Below are positions 54,701 through 64,000 of a DNA stretch of 64,000 nt, one piece after another; position 1 is the first letter of the stretch; every line of letters starts with the position of its first letter. The notes beneath the pieces are model-generated. The model ran no database searches. It was given only the letters and a program-made list of their open reading frames with translations, and was not told the DNA's origin. Source of the stretch: Kamptonema formosum PCC 10802 (lineage in GTDB: Bacteria > Cyanobacteriota > Cyanobacteriia > Cyanobacteriales > Oscillatoriaceae); assembly GCF_000332335.1 (NCBI RefSeq), contig NZ_KB235948.1, positions 888,718 to 952,717 on the forward strand, given 5' to 3'. Both the position numbers and the translations under genes were made by a program.

Positions 54701-56038
54701 AGTCCCTTCCAGGGTGTCGCTGCTGCTGACAGCAATCGTGACATTGGCAGTTGGGGCGGTATTGAGGGCTACAGTGAAGGTAGCAGTGCCACCGGCTTCC
54801 GTAGTGGTCAAGCCTGTCGTGGGGGTGATAGTGACACCCGGTCCTATGTTGACCACCGACACATCGTCCGGGTTAATCGCCCCGTAGATAGTATCATCGC
54901 TGGTGGCTGTCAGGTTGATCGTATAGGGTTGGCTGCCATCGGTTAGAGTGTCATCCGCGCCGGTCACTGTTACCGTCTGCGCCGTCGAGAAGTTTGCCGG
55001 CGTGAAGGTTAGGGTTGCCGGTGAGGCACTCCCTTCTGTGGTGTCGTCACTGGTAACGGTAACAGTAACATCCGCAGTTGGGGCGCTGTCGAGAACTACA
55101 GTAAAGGTTGCAGTCCCACCGGCTTCCGTTGTGGTTAAGCCGGTGGTTGGGGTGACAGTAATCCCCGGAGAAACCGGCTCTCCGTCATCGGTATTGCTCG
55201 CCGCCACACTGGCAGTTAGAGTGTCGTAAGCTGTGTCTGTACTGCTGGCATCCAGCGCTATATTGTAGGTTTGAGCCCCATCAATCGTGTCATCATCCAC
55301 GCCGGTGACTGTTACCGTCTGCGCCGTGGCGAAGTTTGCCGGTGTGAAGGTTAGGGTTGCCGGTCCGACACTCCCTTCTGTGGTGTCAGAACTGCTGACG
55401 GCAATGGTAACATCGGCAGTTGGGGCGCTGTCAAGAACGACAGTAAAGGTTGCAGTGCCACCGGCTTCCGTTGTGGTCAAGCCGGTGGTTGGGGTGACAG
55501 TAATCCCCGGAGGAACCGGCTCAATTGTCAGTGACTGCGGTGCCAGTACATACTGTTCGCCGCTGTCTCCCGTAGCGGCTTCACTTGCGGTAAAATTAAT
55601 GCTTGTGCCGTTAAAAGCATCTAATACCGTAAAGTTTGCTGTGTATAGCGTTGCCGGTTGCGTTCCCGCACCCGTCCACCCCCGATTCGGATCTCCCCAC
55701 GAGAAGTACAAAAAGGAGTCGGTTTCCGTTGAATTTGGCTGGCCTTGGTCTATGTCAGTACCGCCATCTGCTTGCGGTTGAGGATTTGCTGCTGTAGGTA
55801 AACTCGAAAATACAGGAGCGTTAAACGGATTGGCACTACCTGTTAAGCCGTCGAACCTCAGTTCTTGAGAGTTAAAATTTGTTAATAAGGTCAGCCCATT
55901 CAGGCTTTCATCAACTGGGTTCGCGGTTTCATAGATGACATCTACAGTAAGAGTGTCGCCGGGAGATGCCGTAACAGGTCCTGATACGGCTTGTCCGTTG
56001 ACTAGAATGTTGCCCGCTCTAATTATCTGCTCTGCCAT
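51743..56038 (-). CDS. Giant RTX surface protein with cohesin-like N-terminus and seven Calx-beta-like repeats (paralogue 2)
   Basis: 1431 residues from ATG 56038 ([15 protein letters not shown]), with GGAGG eight bases upstream. Order: a cohesin-like beta-sandwich (about 20-175; [38 protein letters not shown]), then seven Calx-beta-like repeats of about 112 residues (about 180-975), a Pro/Ser/Thr linker, an Ig/cadherin-like domain ([14 protein letters not shown]), and a longer RTX block (about 1090-1330). The C-terminus [19 protein letters not shown] nearly matches that of paralogue 1. Against paralogue 1 it lacks the VCBS-like domain, has one more Calx-beta-like repeat and more RTX units. 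No Sec signal: a type I secretion substrate by inference. Probable roles are adhesion, slime structure or filament surface. Confidence 0.88.
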   Translation of the reverse strand: MAEQIIRAGNILVNGQAVSGPVTASPGDTLTVDVIYETANPVDESLNGLTLLTNFNSQELRFDGLTGSANPFNAPVFSSLPTAANPQPQADGGTDIDQGQPNSTETDSFLYFSWGDPNRGWTGAGTQPATLYTANFTVLDAFNGTSINFTASEAATGDSGEQYVLAPQSLTIEPVPPGITVTPTTGLTTTEAGGTATFTVVLDSAPTADVTIAVSSSDTTEGSVGPATLTFTPANFATAQTVTVTGVDDDTIDGAQTYNIALDASSTDTAYDTLTASVAASNTDDGEPVSPGITVTPTTGLTTTEAGGTATFTVVLDSAPTADVTVTVTSDDTTEGSASPATLTFTPANFSTAQTVTVTGADDTLTDGSQPYTINLTATSDDTIYGAINPDDVSVVNIGPGVTITPTTGLTTTEAGGTATFTVALNTAPTANVTIAVSSSDTLEGTVSPATLTFTPANFSAAQTVTLTGVNDTLTDKDKSYSVTLTATSDDTIYGGIALDTVSARNIDDEAPGLFTVTPTSGLITSEAGDTATFTVALTTAPTADVTIAVSSDNTAEGTVEPATLTFTPANFATAQTVTVTGADDTLADGSQSYSILLASAVSEDTLYSGADPADVLVENIDNDGTTPGITVIPDDDLITTEAGGAVTLSVALSSAPTADVTIDVTSDDTTEGAVSPATLTFTPLNFGQLQTVTVTGVSDDTLDGSQPYNIVFNPASVGDTVYGSLADLTVPVTNTEPGIVVSPTTALTTTERGGTATFTVALNSAPTANVTVAVSSSDATEGTVSPATLTFTPANFATAQTVTVTGVDDDTVDGSQSYTINLDPTSTDTSYDTLTASVSASNTDDGEPSIIVTPATGLTTTEAGGTATFTVALNSAPTAPVTIALTGVDTTEGAVSPATLTFTAANFATAQTVTVTGVDEFDVDGSQTYTITLDPTSTDTIYDTLTGSVAVTNTDNDVTPPPVTPPSPTPSPTPSQNTAPTISDIANQTVSTGAATPAIAFTVGDAETAAANLTVTASSSDKNIVPDNSIVLGGEGANRTITVTPAANQSGAATITVTVSDGTNTTSDTFTLDVSNKGSGDDTVTGTDSGDTLNGGLGNDYISGGAGDDEIDAGDGNDTVVAGTGNDEVSGVGGNDILIGNEGTDNLNGGDGNDILYGNTGNDVLDGGAGNDTCQGGKDADSVTGNTGDDVVGGDIGNDSLSGGDGNDRLFGNQGNDLLNGDDGNDTLAGGKDSDTLNGMTGDDVLVGNIGTDSLMGGDGNDLLFGNSEEDVLDGGTGNDTLYGGKGADTLSGNTGNDLLSGDFGSDSLSGGDGNDTLTGAASSGASPGAGEVDTLTGGDGADRFVLGSGGQFYYTSAGNADYALITDFNSSEDVIQLSGSAADYLLSANAAGLPAGTAIFRNTSGADELVAIVQGTDSLSLTGGSFSFV

Positions 56039-56261
56039 AAATTTGGCCTCCTCACATCAAGAACATTTTTCTCTAGTGTGGGCATCTCACTTGGGCGAAA
56101 AAAGGCGTATATTTTTACTGACTTACCGCTCCCCTAATCAGGTGCTATGTAAGGTTTAACAACTGAGATGCCCCTCTCAACTAAATTCCCCCAAAACAGC
56201 CCGCACTAATGACCAGCTCTTGAATTCAAAGCCGGCTATTAGCAGGTCGTTTTTGGAAGTT

Positions 56262-56294
56262 ATTGAGGGGCAAGCGCTAGGCTTGCCTCTCAAT
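56262..56294 (-). terminator. Hairpin downstream of the giant protease gene
   Basis: A 14-bp stem (ATTGAGAGGCAAGC / GCTTGCCCCTCAAT on the minus strand) lies about 40 bases after the stop codon of the 56336-63208 gene. No T-run follows, so efficiency is uncertain. Confidence 0.55.
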
Positions 56295-56335
56295 ATTTGT
56301 TCCTTTTAGGTAAGGAACTGGTAGCGACAGCTTTC

Positions 56336-59300
56336 TTACAGTAAAATCGAGTTCGCAGCTGTCAGAGAATCCTCAGGAAATATTGTATCATTTCCCGGAC
56401 TCAAAGGCAATTCAGAAGATAGAGGATCGCCAGCGCTCGAAGCCCCCGGTAAGATTGCCGTCAGGGGGTCTGCGACTGGGGCTGACAAGTCTGGAATTGC
56501 CGCTGTACCGTTTGAAAGGTCATTCTCTGCTAGAGCGCCAGAAAGCAGAGGGTCATCCGCACTGCCTGCCAGTTGGCTGCCGGCGGCGCTGCCGGTCAAG
56601 GGGTCAACATTTGCTGAGCCTACAGCCGGATTGCTGGCACTTAAGGCGTCCTCTTGGGTTTGGGCTGCCGCACGGCTCCTGTTCTGTGAGCCCTGAGGAA
56701 AATGGAGGTCCAGGAAAGCCAAAATGGCAGCGTTATCGCGGGTTGCGCCCGCTCCTGCAAGACTGGAATAGTCAAAGTTCTCAACCAGACCTGGAACGGG
56801 AAGGGCGCGAAGGCTGAGGTAATTATAAATCATCAGGCCGTCGCTCAAAGCGGATGCTTGCCCGTTGCCATCAACGTCGAGCATATTCTCCGTAGATGTG
56901 CCGAGGTACTCAGCAATATCATCAGCTTGAGTGTTGCCCAACGTCCGGGTTGCGCCCGGTCCTGTAAGAGTGGAATAGTCAAAGTTCTCAGCCAGACCTG
57001 GAACGGGGACGTTAGCAAGGCTGAGGTAATTATAAGCCATCAGACCGTCGCTCAAAGCGGATGCTTGACCGTTACCATCAATATCTAACTGCCGGCGGGC
57101 AATGTCAAGGGTGTAGTTGGGATTGGCAGCACCCACGACTTGAATATAAACCGCCGAACTGGTTTCCGGGAAACTGACCGACTCGAAATCCCTGTCCGTT
57201 TCCGAAGAACCCAGCAGGTTGCGATTTTCGTCATAGACTTTCAGGTCAAGATTCCCTTGCGCATTATCAAAATTAATGGTAATGGCATTCGGGTTCCACT
57301 CAGTGCCCCGCACCGGCTGGACGCGATACCAGTCACCCCCTTCCGCTCCACTTTGGGCGTCACCGGCATCCAGCGTCAAGCCGGTCAAGGTGGGCAGCGC
57401 TTGGTTTTGACCGATAGAACCGAGATTCGTGGCCTTATCGAAGCTATTGTTATTCGAGCCAGAATCAGTTTCGGCCCAGTCTGCGGGAACAGCACCGGCA
57501 GCTGCAGCTGGAGTCACCGCCAGGGCATAGGATGGGCTGACAGTCGTCGCATCCGCACCGGCAACCCGGACAAAGTACCGCCCCGCCGCCAGTCCTTCCA
57601 GGGATATCTGTTCGCCGGCATCGGTCACCGTGACAGGGTTGGCCACAAGCTGTTGGCTGGCATCGCGCACTTCCAGGTTGAGGTCGCCCTCAGCACTGTT
57701 GAAATTAATGCCGAGAGTGCCGGCAGTTCCGCCCTCTGGGACATCAAACCGGAACCAGTCCACATCCCCCGGTTGGTGGATGCTCAGGTCAGACAAATTA
57801 TAGGCAGAACCCGTCAGGGTTCCCAAATCATAGGCTTGCTGTGACAGATTGTTGCTCGAACGGGTGACATCTCCGCTCCGGTCAAGTGTTTCAGCAAAGT
57901 CAGCAACGATGCGATTTGTGCGGTTGGTTGCCTGTGCCACCAGATCCGACGCGCCGGTGAAAGCGGAGAGGAAGCTCCCCCAGGTACTGTTAGCGAGGAA
58001 GCTGTAGTTGCTGCTGCTGTAAGAGCTGGAAACAGTGCTGCCCGGTGCCGGCAGATTGATGCTCAGACCGGAAGCCCCCTGAACGTCCACCTTGTTAATC
58101 AGGGCACTGCCCAAGGCTTGCGAAACCGCACGAGCCGCCGAGCCAATCGGGTTGCTTTCAGGCAGGCGGGCAGCAATGCCATTCATATACCCGCCCAAAT
58201 CCCGATTGTTAGCGTCGGAGAAGTATCCCGCTTCAAAGCGAGCCTGAGTCAGGGCTTGCCAATTTTCTGGGGAGGAGTTGGCGCTCACGGCAGCAGAAAA
58301 GTTATCCATCGCCGTCTTCAGCGTCTCGTAACCGCTTGTGCGCGTAGCGGAGAGGGTTTCGGTGTTCCCGTAAAACTGGCCATAGGTGTCCACAATCGCC
58401 GCGCCCAGCTCCTCGGAACTCATCCGGGGGTTGGCAGCTAAGCGCGAGAGCAGCGCCTCGTAATCCCAGCCATCCCCCGGTTCGAGGTTCTGGGAAGCCA
58501 CCACCACATCCGTCACGTCTTTCAGGTCGTAAGTTTGCTCGACCATCCCTTGCAGACAGGCGTCGAAACCGACCAGTTTCAGGCTGTCGCCGAGATTAGC
58601 CCCCGCTAGGGCTTGCGTTGTTTCAGCAACCGTCAGGTTGTCGTTGCTTGCATCGTCCCAGGCAACACCGGACAGACCGCCACCGTGATCCCAGACCACT
58701 ACTGCATAGTTTTCCGCTGCATAATTCTGCGCTCCCCAAGTGACGAAGTCTTGCAGGGTTTGGCCCGCCCCCGTATTCAGCTCGCCAAGGCTTTGCAGGT
58801 TGCTGGAAATCACGTTTCGATTCGAGTCGTGCTGGATTAAACCGCGACGGGTGTCCGTCCAGTCTCCATTCGAGGAATCGTACCCGTCGGCGCGATCCAT
58901 CTGCACGACGACATTAACGTTGTCGGGAAGGCCAATCGCCTCCATTTCATTGATGTCTCCGATGCCCGCTCCTTCCAGGTTATTGTCACCGGCAATATAA
59001 ACCATGATTGTCCAGGAGTCCTGACCGGCACCCCCAGCCCCCGGATTGGCAGCCGGTGCGCTCACCGTCAAGTCGTAACTGGAGCTCGTCGCGCCGTCCA
59101 CCCCAGTAACCCCGGCGTAGTAATCGCCGGCGGGCAGTCCACTTAGCGAGATGGACCCAAAACCGCTGTATGTAATGCTGTCTTGATTTAACAGCTGTCC
59201 GCTGCTGTCATACAGGGCTAGGTCGAGATTGCCGCCGCCTTGGGAATAATCGATGAACACCTGGCTGTCAGGAGTGCCGGCAGCAGTGGTGGTGAACTTG

Positions 59301-62300
59301 AACCAGTCTTGGTCTGCAGCACTATTAATAGTCAGGTCAGTCAGCGGCGTCCCAACCCGGATCGCAGCTGCTTCAGCGAGAGTGTTGTTCGACTCATAGC
59401 CATCGGGCAAAATGCCAGATTGGCCACCCAAAGGAGCGTCTACGCTCAAGTTGTAGTTAGGGTTGGTCGCCCCCGCGTATCCGTAGACCTTCACCAAGTA
59501 ATCCCCAGCCGGCTGACTGTCCAGCGTCACCGTCTCGCTGTCGCTTGTGCCGGTAGAACTGCCCAGCAGCTGCGTGCCGGTGGCGTCGTAAACTTCTAAG
59601 TCAATATCGCCCCAGTCGTGTTCAAATTCAATGTCAACCCCCACTGTCCCAGCAGCGGTTGTGGTAAACTTAAACCAGTCCTCGTTGCCAGACTCGTGAA
59701 TGCTTTGATTGGCGGCGATATTGCTGTTCGCACCGCGCAGAGTGCCCAGGTTAGAGGCAGTATCCGCCGAGTCATTCGGCTCGTTGCTGTCAGGGACTGT
59801 TGCACCGGTGCCGTTTCCACCGGCACTGCCAATAGAAGTGCCAATAGGAGCGTCAACAGTCAGGTCGTAATAGGGGTTTGTCCCGCCCCCGTAGCCGAAC
59901 ACGCGAACGAAATAGTCGTCGGCAATCAGTCCGTTGAGACTGATCGATTCCCAATCCCCCACACCGCCAGAACTCGCCACCATCTCCTGGTCTGAGTTGT
60001 AGAGTTCTAAATCCAAATCGCCGCTGGCGTGCGTGAAGTTAATCGTCACGCTGTCATCGAACTGACCGTCCTCATTCAGGGTGAATTTGAAGTAGTCGTC
60101 ATTGCCAGCTTCGTGAACGCTCAGCCCCGTCAGCGTTTGCGCTTCCCGCAGTTCCGTGGCGGTATCAAAGGAATCATTCGACTCCAGATAGTCCCCACCC
60201 AGAGCGCTGCTGCCCAAGGTAGAATTAATCGTTAGCGAGTAGTTGTTGCTGGATCCATTGTACCCGTAAACATGCGCGTAGTAGTCCCCAGCTAGCAGAC
60301 CCTGTAAGCTAATCGTCTCGCTGTCCGTGACTCCAGTGGAACTGCTAATATAGTTGCCAGCTGCATCGTACAGCGCTAAATCCAGGTCGCCGAAACCGTG
60401 GTAGAAATCAATGCTGAGGGCATCGCCAAATTGCCCAATGCCACCGAGCGAGAACTTAAACCAGTCGTCGTCGCCCGACTGAATAACCAGATCCTGAAAA
60501 GTGTTCGCCCCTGCTGACAGTTGGCGCAGGTCGGATGCGGTTTCCAGGGAATCATTCTCTTCATAGAAATCGTCACCGGCACTCGCTGCGCTTCCGCCAG
60601 GGGCTGTCACTGTCAGCGTGTAGTTGTTGCTCGCTCCGGCAAACCCGTAAACGTGCGCGAAGTATTCCCCAGCCGGCAAATCCGCTAAGCTAACTGTCTC
60701 GCTGTCACCGGCACCAAAGGAGCCACCAACAGAGTTGCCATTCGCATCGAGCAGCTCTAAGTCCAGGTCCCCCTCTGCGCCCCAGAAGTCAATCGTGAGC
60801 GCGTCGCTAAACCCGCCGGTGCCGGTGGTTGTGAAACTGAACCAATCATCGTCGCCAGACTGAATGACCAGATCCTCAAAGGATGTTACCCCTGTCAGAG
60901 AACCCAGGTCGGCAGCACTTTCGCTGCTATCATTTTCTTCATAGCGGTCATCCCCCGCCATGCCAGAACCTGTTGGCGCAGTGATAGTTAAGTTGTAGTA
61001 GGGATTGCTGGCATCACTGTACCCGTAAATTCGCGCGTAGTATTCCCCAGCGTCCAGCCCCTCTAAGCTCACACTTTCCCCGTCACTGGTACTGTAAGAG
61101 CCGGTCAGCAGGTTCCCAGAAGCGTCGTACAGCTGTAAGTCCAAATCTCCCAGGTACTGCCCGAAGTCAATCCTCACCTCATCGCCATACCCGCCCGGAT
61201 TCAGAAGCTCGAAACTGAACCAGTCGTCATCGCCAGACTCAATGGAAAGCGCGTCAAAATAGTTCGCCCCTTCCAACCGGCTCAGATTATAGGCTGTGTC
61301 GAGCGAGTCATTCTCTTCATAGTAATCGCCGGTCGCACTGGCAGCGGTTAGCGCCCATATATCTAACGTGTAGTTCGGGTTGCTAGCTCCATTATACCCG
61401 TAAACCTCCACAGAGTAGGTTCCAGCTGCCAGCCCTTCTAAGCTTATACTTTCGCTGTCACCCGTACTTGTGGAGCTATAGAGTTCGTTGCCAGAAGCAT
61501 CGTACAGCCGTAAGTCCAAATCTCCCAGGTCGTTCCAGAAGTCAATCCGCACCTCGTCGCCATACCCGCCGGTGCCGGCAAGATTGAAGCTGAACCAGTC
61601 TGAGTCGCCAGATTGAATGACCAGATTGTCGAAATAGGACTCCTGTTGCAAATCTATAGCGGTGGCGCTGGCGAGATCGTCGTTCTCTTCATAGCGATCG
61701 TCAAGAGTTGCGCCGCCGGTTGGCGCTACCACGCTCAAGCTATAGTTGGGGTTTTCGGCTCCACCGTACCCGTAAACCTCTGCGTAGTATGTCCCTGCAG
61801 CGAGTCCCTCTAAGCTGACCGACTCGCTGTCGCCTGTACCGCCTGACCCACTAATATAGTTGCCATCTGCATCGTACAGCTGTAAGTCCAGATCGCCCAG
61901 ATAGCCAGCGAAATCAATCCTGACTTCATCCCCAAATTGGCCGGTGGCTCCCATATCGAAGCTGAACCAGTCATCGTCCCCAGATAGGATGACCAGATTG
62001 TTCAAACTGGGCTGTTGCTGCAAATCCAGAACGGTGGCACTTTCGAGAAAATCATTGTCTTCATAGCCGTCGTCGAGAGTTGCTTGGTTGGGTGCCCAGA
62101 TATTCAAACTGTAGTTCGGGTTTTCGGCTCCAGCGTACCCGTGAACCTTTGCGTAATAAGTCCCTGGTGCTAAACCCTCTAAGCTAACTGTCTCGCTGTC
62201 GCCTGTAGTGCTAGATCCACCAATAAAGTTGCCAGAAGCATCGTACAGCTCTAAGTCCAAATCTCCCTGGAAATGGTCGAAGTTAATGCTGACCGCATCT

Positions 62301-63208
62301 CCCGCCGAGCCGGTGGAGGCAATATCAAAGCTGAACCAGTCATCGTCGCTAGATACAATGGCCAGGTTATCGTAGCTATTTTGCTGCTGCAAATCCAGGA
62401 AGGTGGCACTGCTCAAATCGTCATTTTCTTCATAGAAGTCGTCCCCAGTGCCTTGACCGTATGCTGAAATGCTTAATGTGTAGTCCGGGTTAGAGGCTCC
62501 ATTCCAACCAGCTACTTGCGCATAGTAGACTCCAGCAGCCAAACCTTCTAAGCTAACCGCCTCGCTGTCACTGCTACTTGTGGAAGCGCCAACTTGGGTA
62601 TTGTTTGCATCGTACAGGTATAAGTCCAGGTCGCCCAGGTAGTTCTGGAAGTCAATCCTCACCTCGTCGCCATAAGTGCCGGTGCCTGGAATCTCGAACC
62701 TGAACCAGTCTGGGTCATTTGACTGAATAGCCAGACCGTAATAGGGGTTATACCATTGTAGCAGACCCAGGTCTGTAGCAGTGGTGGAATCGTCATTCTC
62801 TTCAAAGTAGTCGTCACCGGCACCGGCACCCCCCGGCGCTGAGAGAGTTATGGTGTAGTTCTGGTCGCTGTCTCCACTGTACCTGGAAACCTTTGCGTAG
62901 TACAGCCCCGCCGGACGTCCCTCTAAGCTGACCGTCTCGCTGTTACCTGTACCGGTAGACGCTGTAATATAGTTGCCATTGGCATCGTACAGTGTTAAGT
63001 CCAGGTCGCTCAGCGCATTATCGAAGTCAATACTGAAGGCGTTCCCAGCTTGTCCTGTTTCCTCCGTCTGGAAACTGAACCAGTCCGAACCGTCCGACTC
63101 CATCGAAGCATCGATGTAATTGACTCCTGTCAATAAGCCCAAATTTGCTGGGTGATTCCCATATAATAGGCTCTCCCGGCTGTCATTGGCCTCATAAATA
63201 TCAGGCAT
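56336..63208 (-). CDS. Giant secreted clostripain-family (C11) protease with 13 PPC domains and dockerin/EF-hand-like repeats
   Basis: 2290 residues from ATG 63208 with GAGGAG nine bases upstream. Residues 1-1385 form eleven tandem pre-peptidase C-terminal (PPC) type beta-domains of about 120 residues (YEENDS.., DDWFSF, DLDLQLYDASGN, SVSLEGLAAGTYY). Residues about 1398-1755 are a C11 protease: TIMVYIAGDNNLE, WDHGGG with catalytic His1508, and GFDACLQG with catalytic Cys1551. Two more PPC domains follow (about 1790-2030), then two calcium-loop repeats LDIDGNGQASALSDGL and LDVDGNGQASALSDGL (about 2038 and 2107) of dockerin/EF-hand type. An acidic low-complexity tail with GNDTIF could be a type I secretion signal. 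No Sec signal. C11 enzymes cut after Arg or Lys and often self-activate; targets here are unknown. Confidence 0.9.
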   Translation of the reverse strand: MPDIYEANDSRESLLYGNHPANLGLLTGVNYIDASMESDGSDWFSFQTEETGQAGNAFSIDFDNALSDLDLTLYDANGNYITASTGTGNSETVSLEGRPAGLYYAKVSRYSGDSDQNYTITLSAPGGAGAGDDYFEENDDSTTATDLGLLQWYNPYYGLAIQSNDPDWFRFEIPGTGTYGDEVRIDFQNYLGDLDLYLYDANNTQVGASTSSSDSEAVSLEGLAAGVYYAQVAGWNGASNPDYTLSISAYGQGTGDDFYEENDDLSSATFLDLQQQNSYDNLAIVSSDDDWFSFDIASTGSAGDAVSINFDHFQGDLDLELYDASGNFIGGSSTTGDSETVSLEGLAPGTYYAKVHGYAGAENPNYSLNIWAPNQATLDDGYEDNDFLESATVLDLQQQPSLNNLVILSGDDDWFSFDMGATGQFGDEVRIDFAGYLGDLDLQLYDADGNYISGSGGTGDSESVSLEGLAAGTYYAEVYGYGGAENPNYSLSVVAPTGGATLDDRYEENDDLASATAIDLQQESYFDNLVIQSGDSDWFSFNLAGTGGYGDEVRIDFWNDLGDLDLRLYDASGNELYSSTSTGDSESISLEGLAAGTYSVEVYGYNGASNPNYTLDIWALTAASATGDYYEENDSLDTAYNLSRLEGANYFDALSIESGDDDWFSFELLNPGGYGDEVRIDFGQYLGDLDLQLYDASGNLLTGSYSTSDGESVSLEGLDAGEYYARIYGYSDASNPYYNLTITAPTGSGMAGDDRYEENDSSESAADLGSLTGVTSFEDLVIQSGDDDWFSFTTTGTGGFSDALTIDFWGAEGDLDLELLDANGNSVGGSFGAGDSETVSLADLPAGEYFAHVYGFAGASNNYTLTVTAPGGSAASAGDDFYEENDSLETASDLRQLSAGANTFQDLVIQSGDDDWFKFSLGGIGQFGDALSIDFYHGFGDLDLALYDAAGNYISSSTGVTDSETISLQGLLAGDYYAHVYGYNGSSNNYSLTINSTLGSSALGGDYLESNDSFDTATELREAQTLTGLSVHEAGNDDYFKFTLNEDGQFDDSVTINFTHASGDLDLELYNSDQEMVASSGGVGDWESISLNGLIADDYFVRVFGYGGGTNPYYDLTVDAPIGTSIGSAGGNGTGATVPDSNEPNDSADTASNLGTLRGANSNIAANQSIHESGNEDWFKFTTTAAGTVGVDIEFEHDWGDIDLEVYDATGTQLLGSSTGTSDSETVTLDSQPAGDYLVKVYGYAGATNPNYNLSVDAPLGGQSGILPDGYESNNTLAEAAAIRVGTPLTDLTINSAADQDWFKFTTTAAGTPDSQVFIDYSQGGGNLDLALYDSSGQLLNQDSITYSGFGSISLSGLPAGDYYAGVTGVDGATSSSYDLTVSAPAANPGAGGAGQDSWTIMVYIAGDNNLEGAGIGDINEMEAIGLPDNVNVVVQMDRADGYDSSNGDWTDTRRGLIQHDSNRNVISSNLQSLGELNTGAGQTLQDFVTWGAQNYAAENYAVVVWDHGGGLSGVAWDDASNDNLTVAETTQALAGANLGDSLKLVGFDACLQGMVEQTYDLKDVTDVVVASQNLEPGDGWDYEALLSRLAANPRMSSEELGAAIVDTYGQFYGNTETLSATRTSGYETLKTAMDNFSAAVSANSSPENWQALTQARFEAGYFSDANNRDLGGYMNGIAARLPESNPIGSAARAVSQALGSALINKVDVQGASGLSINLPAPGSTVSSSYSSSNYSFLANSTWGSFLSAFTGASDLVAQATNRTNRIVADFAETLDRSGDVTRSSNNLSQQAYDLGTLTGSAYNLSDLSIHQPGDVDWFRFDVPEGGTAGTLGINFNSAEGDLNLEVRDASQQLVANPVTVTDAGEQISLEGLAAGRYFVRVAGADATTVSPSYALAVTPAAAAGAVPADWAETDSGSNNNSFDKATNLGSIGQNQALPTLTGLTLDAGDAQSGAEGGDWYRVQPVRGTEWNPNAITINFDNAQGNLDLKVYDENRNLLGSSETDRDFESVSFPETSSAVYIQVVGAANPNYTLDIARRQLDIDGNGQASALSDGLMAYNYLSLANVPVPGLAENFDYSTLTGPGATRTLGNTQADDIAEYLGTSTENMLDVDGNGQASALSDGLMIYNYLSLRALPVPGLVENFDYSSLAGAGATRDNAAILAFLDLHFPQGSQNRSRAAAQTQEDALSASNPAVGSANVDPLTGSAAGSQLAGSADDPLLSGALAENDLSNGTAAIPDLSAPVADPLTAILPGASSAGDPLSSELPLSPGNDTIFPEDSLTAANSILL

Positions 63209-64000
63209 GATAGCATTCTCCTCAACAATTTAATCACGCAAAACGCGCCCAAATCACAATGACTTGTCCCTGGGCAATCTATTGATTTGAACGCCTGAGT
63301 CAATTCAATTTTTTATTCGGCCTGGAAACCAACTTTTATTCGGGCGGTGACGCCTCACAACTGGTTTCCCTTTTTAATACAAGTCAGGCCCCTTGTATTG
63401 GCCACTATAACCCCTCGTTCTCTCGATTTTTCAAGCCGATTCCAACTCCCCGTCCGAGGAGAGCTGTTTAACCCTCGATCCTGCCAATATTCGCCATTAG
63501 GAAGTCGCGCCTCATTAAGAGACTCCCGCCTAATCCACCGGCTTTTTATGTATTTATACTTGAGCTTTATTGCCTACTTTAACTTAGCCTAACTCCAGAG
63601 CGCCCGCAAGAGCTTTACACAAAACTTAGATTTAATTAATATTTGTTAATATAAAATCGGTCGCACCGGGCATCATGCCATGAAAATTTGTAGGGCGGGT
63701 TCACCGGCAATGTTGGTGACACTTTGCACAATCTTCATAAACGCGCCCCCACTCACGCCGGAATTGCAAGGGCGGGTTTGAAATTGGGCATTGGGCGTGG
63801 GAATTTCTAGGAGCCGGCTCACCCGAGATGTCTGTCACACTTCGCACAATCTTCACAAACCCGCCCCTCACGGCGGAATTATAGGGGCTGGTTTATGGGA
63901 CATGGGGCATTGGGCGTGGAGAATTTGTAGGGGCAGGACAAGCCCGAAATGTTTGAGACAGCGCGAAGCCGATTGGTATAGCAATGGAGAGATCACTAAT
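63209..64000. other. Intergenic region upstream of the giant protease gene
   Basis: No gene supported. The part next to the gene (63209-63660) is AT-rich and should hold its promoter; 63680-63970 carries imperfect tandem repeats. It continues beyond the window. Confidence 0.5.
63686..63960. repeat. Imperfect tandem repeat of about 125 bp
   Basis: Two full units (starting about 63717 and 63837) and a partial first unit share, in order: ACACTT-GCACAATCTTCA, AAACCCGCCCC-like, CGGAATT, GGGCATTGGGCGTGG, GAATTT-TAGG and CCCGAAATG-like blocks. They include GGGCATTGGG-type heptamers. Confidence 0.65.

Overview
The window is a chromosomal segment of a cyanobacterium, most likely a filamentous, gliding, non-heterocystous type (Microcoleus/Oscillatoria/Phormidium-like). 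The evidence is heptamer-type short tandem repeats next to genes, many small palindromic repeats of the 'aaacccggtttct' and 'ggacaggcg..cgcctgtcc' kinds, scattered TA-bounded MITE-like elements, cyanobacterial histidine kinases with an H-box reading VAHEINNPVNFIYGN, an HpsL-like polysaccharide polymerase, an RTX protein of the size and build of oscillin, and non-coding spacers full of repeats. This genus-level call is inference. The theme of the window is the cell surface: sugar nucleotides, glycosyltransferases, type I secretion and very large secreted proteins.

Layout. (1) 1-6.5 kb: the end of an unknown gene whose stop codon lies in a MITE, then a minus-strand operon rfbF - rfbG - sugar C-methyltransferase - TPR/GT41 glycosyltransferase, which should make CDP-4-keto-6-deoxyglucose, methylate it and transfer sugar. 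(2) 6.9-16.8 kb: an oscillin-like RTX protein, a minus-strand glycosyltransferase-like gene and a type I secretion operon (parvulin-like PPIase, HlyB-type exporter with a cyclic-nucleotide-binding-like head and a dead C39 domain, HlyD adaptor). (3) 17.4-35.6 kb: a plus-strand polysaccharide cluster with rfbC, rfbD, a long RmlA-type nucleotidyltransferase, six glycosyltransferases, glmM, a Wzy/HpsL-like membrane protein, an FkbM methyltransferase, a GHMP sugar kinase and a GalU-like uridylyltransferase. (4) 35.7-45.9 kb: glutathione transferase, two large multi-PAS histidine kinases flanking a two-domain retropepsin-like protease, an orphan HsdR-N-like nuclease domain, a gene remnant and tRNA-Gly(CCC). 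(5) 46.1-63.2 kb: three giant minus-strand genes. Two are paralogues (N-terminal cohesin-like domain, six or seven Calx-beta-like repeats, RTX tail) that also share 3' flanks. The third is a 2290-residue protein with 13 PPC-type domains around a clostripain-family (C11) protease and two dockerin/EF-hand-like repeats.

How it fits together (inference): regions 1 and 3 supply activated sugars and build slime or capsule polysaccharide and perhaps glycosylate surface proteins; region 2 exports calcium-binding surface proteins; region 5 encodes giant substrates that may assemble outside the cell through cohesin-like and dockerin-like modules. The most novel points are this possible cohesin/dockerin-linked RTX-protease complex, an unassigned structured RNA at about 24.5-24.8 kb that resembles an OMEGA/HEARO RNA without its nuclease, and MITE insertions that can be dated by what they interrupt, including one that now supplies a gene's stop codon.
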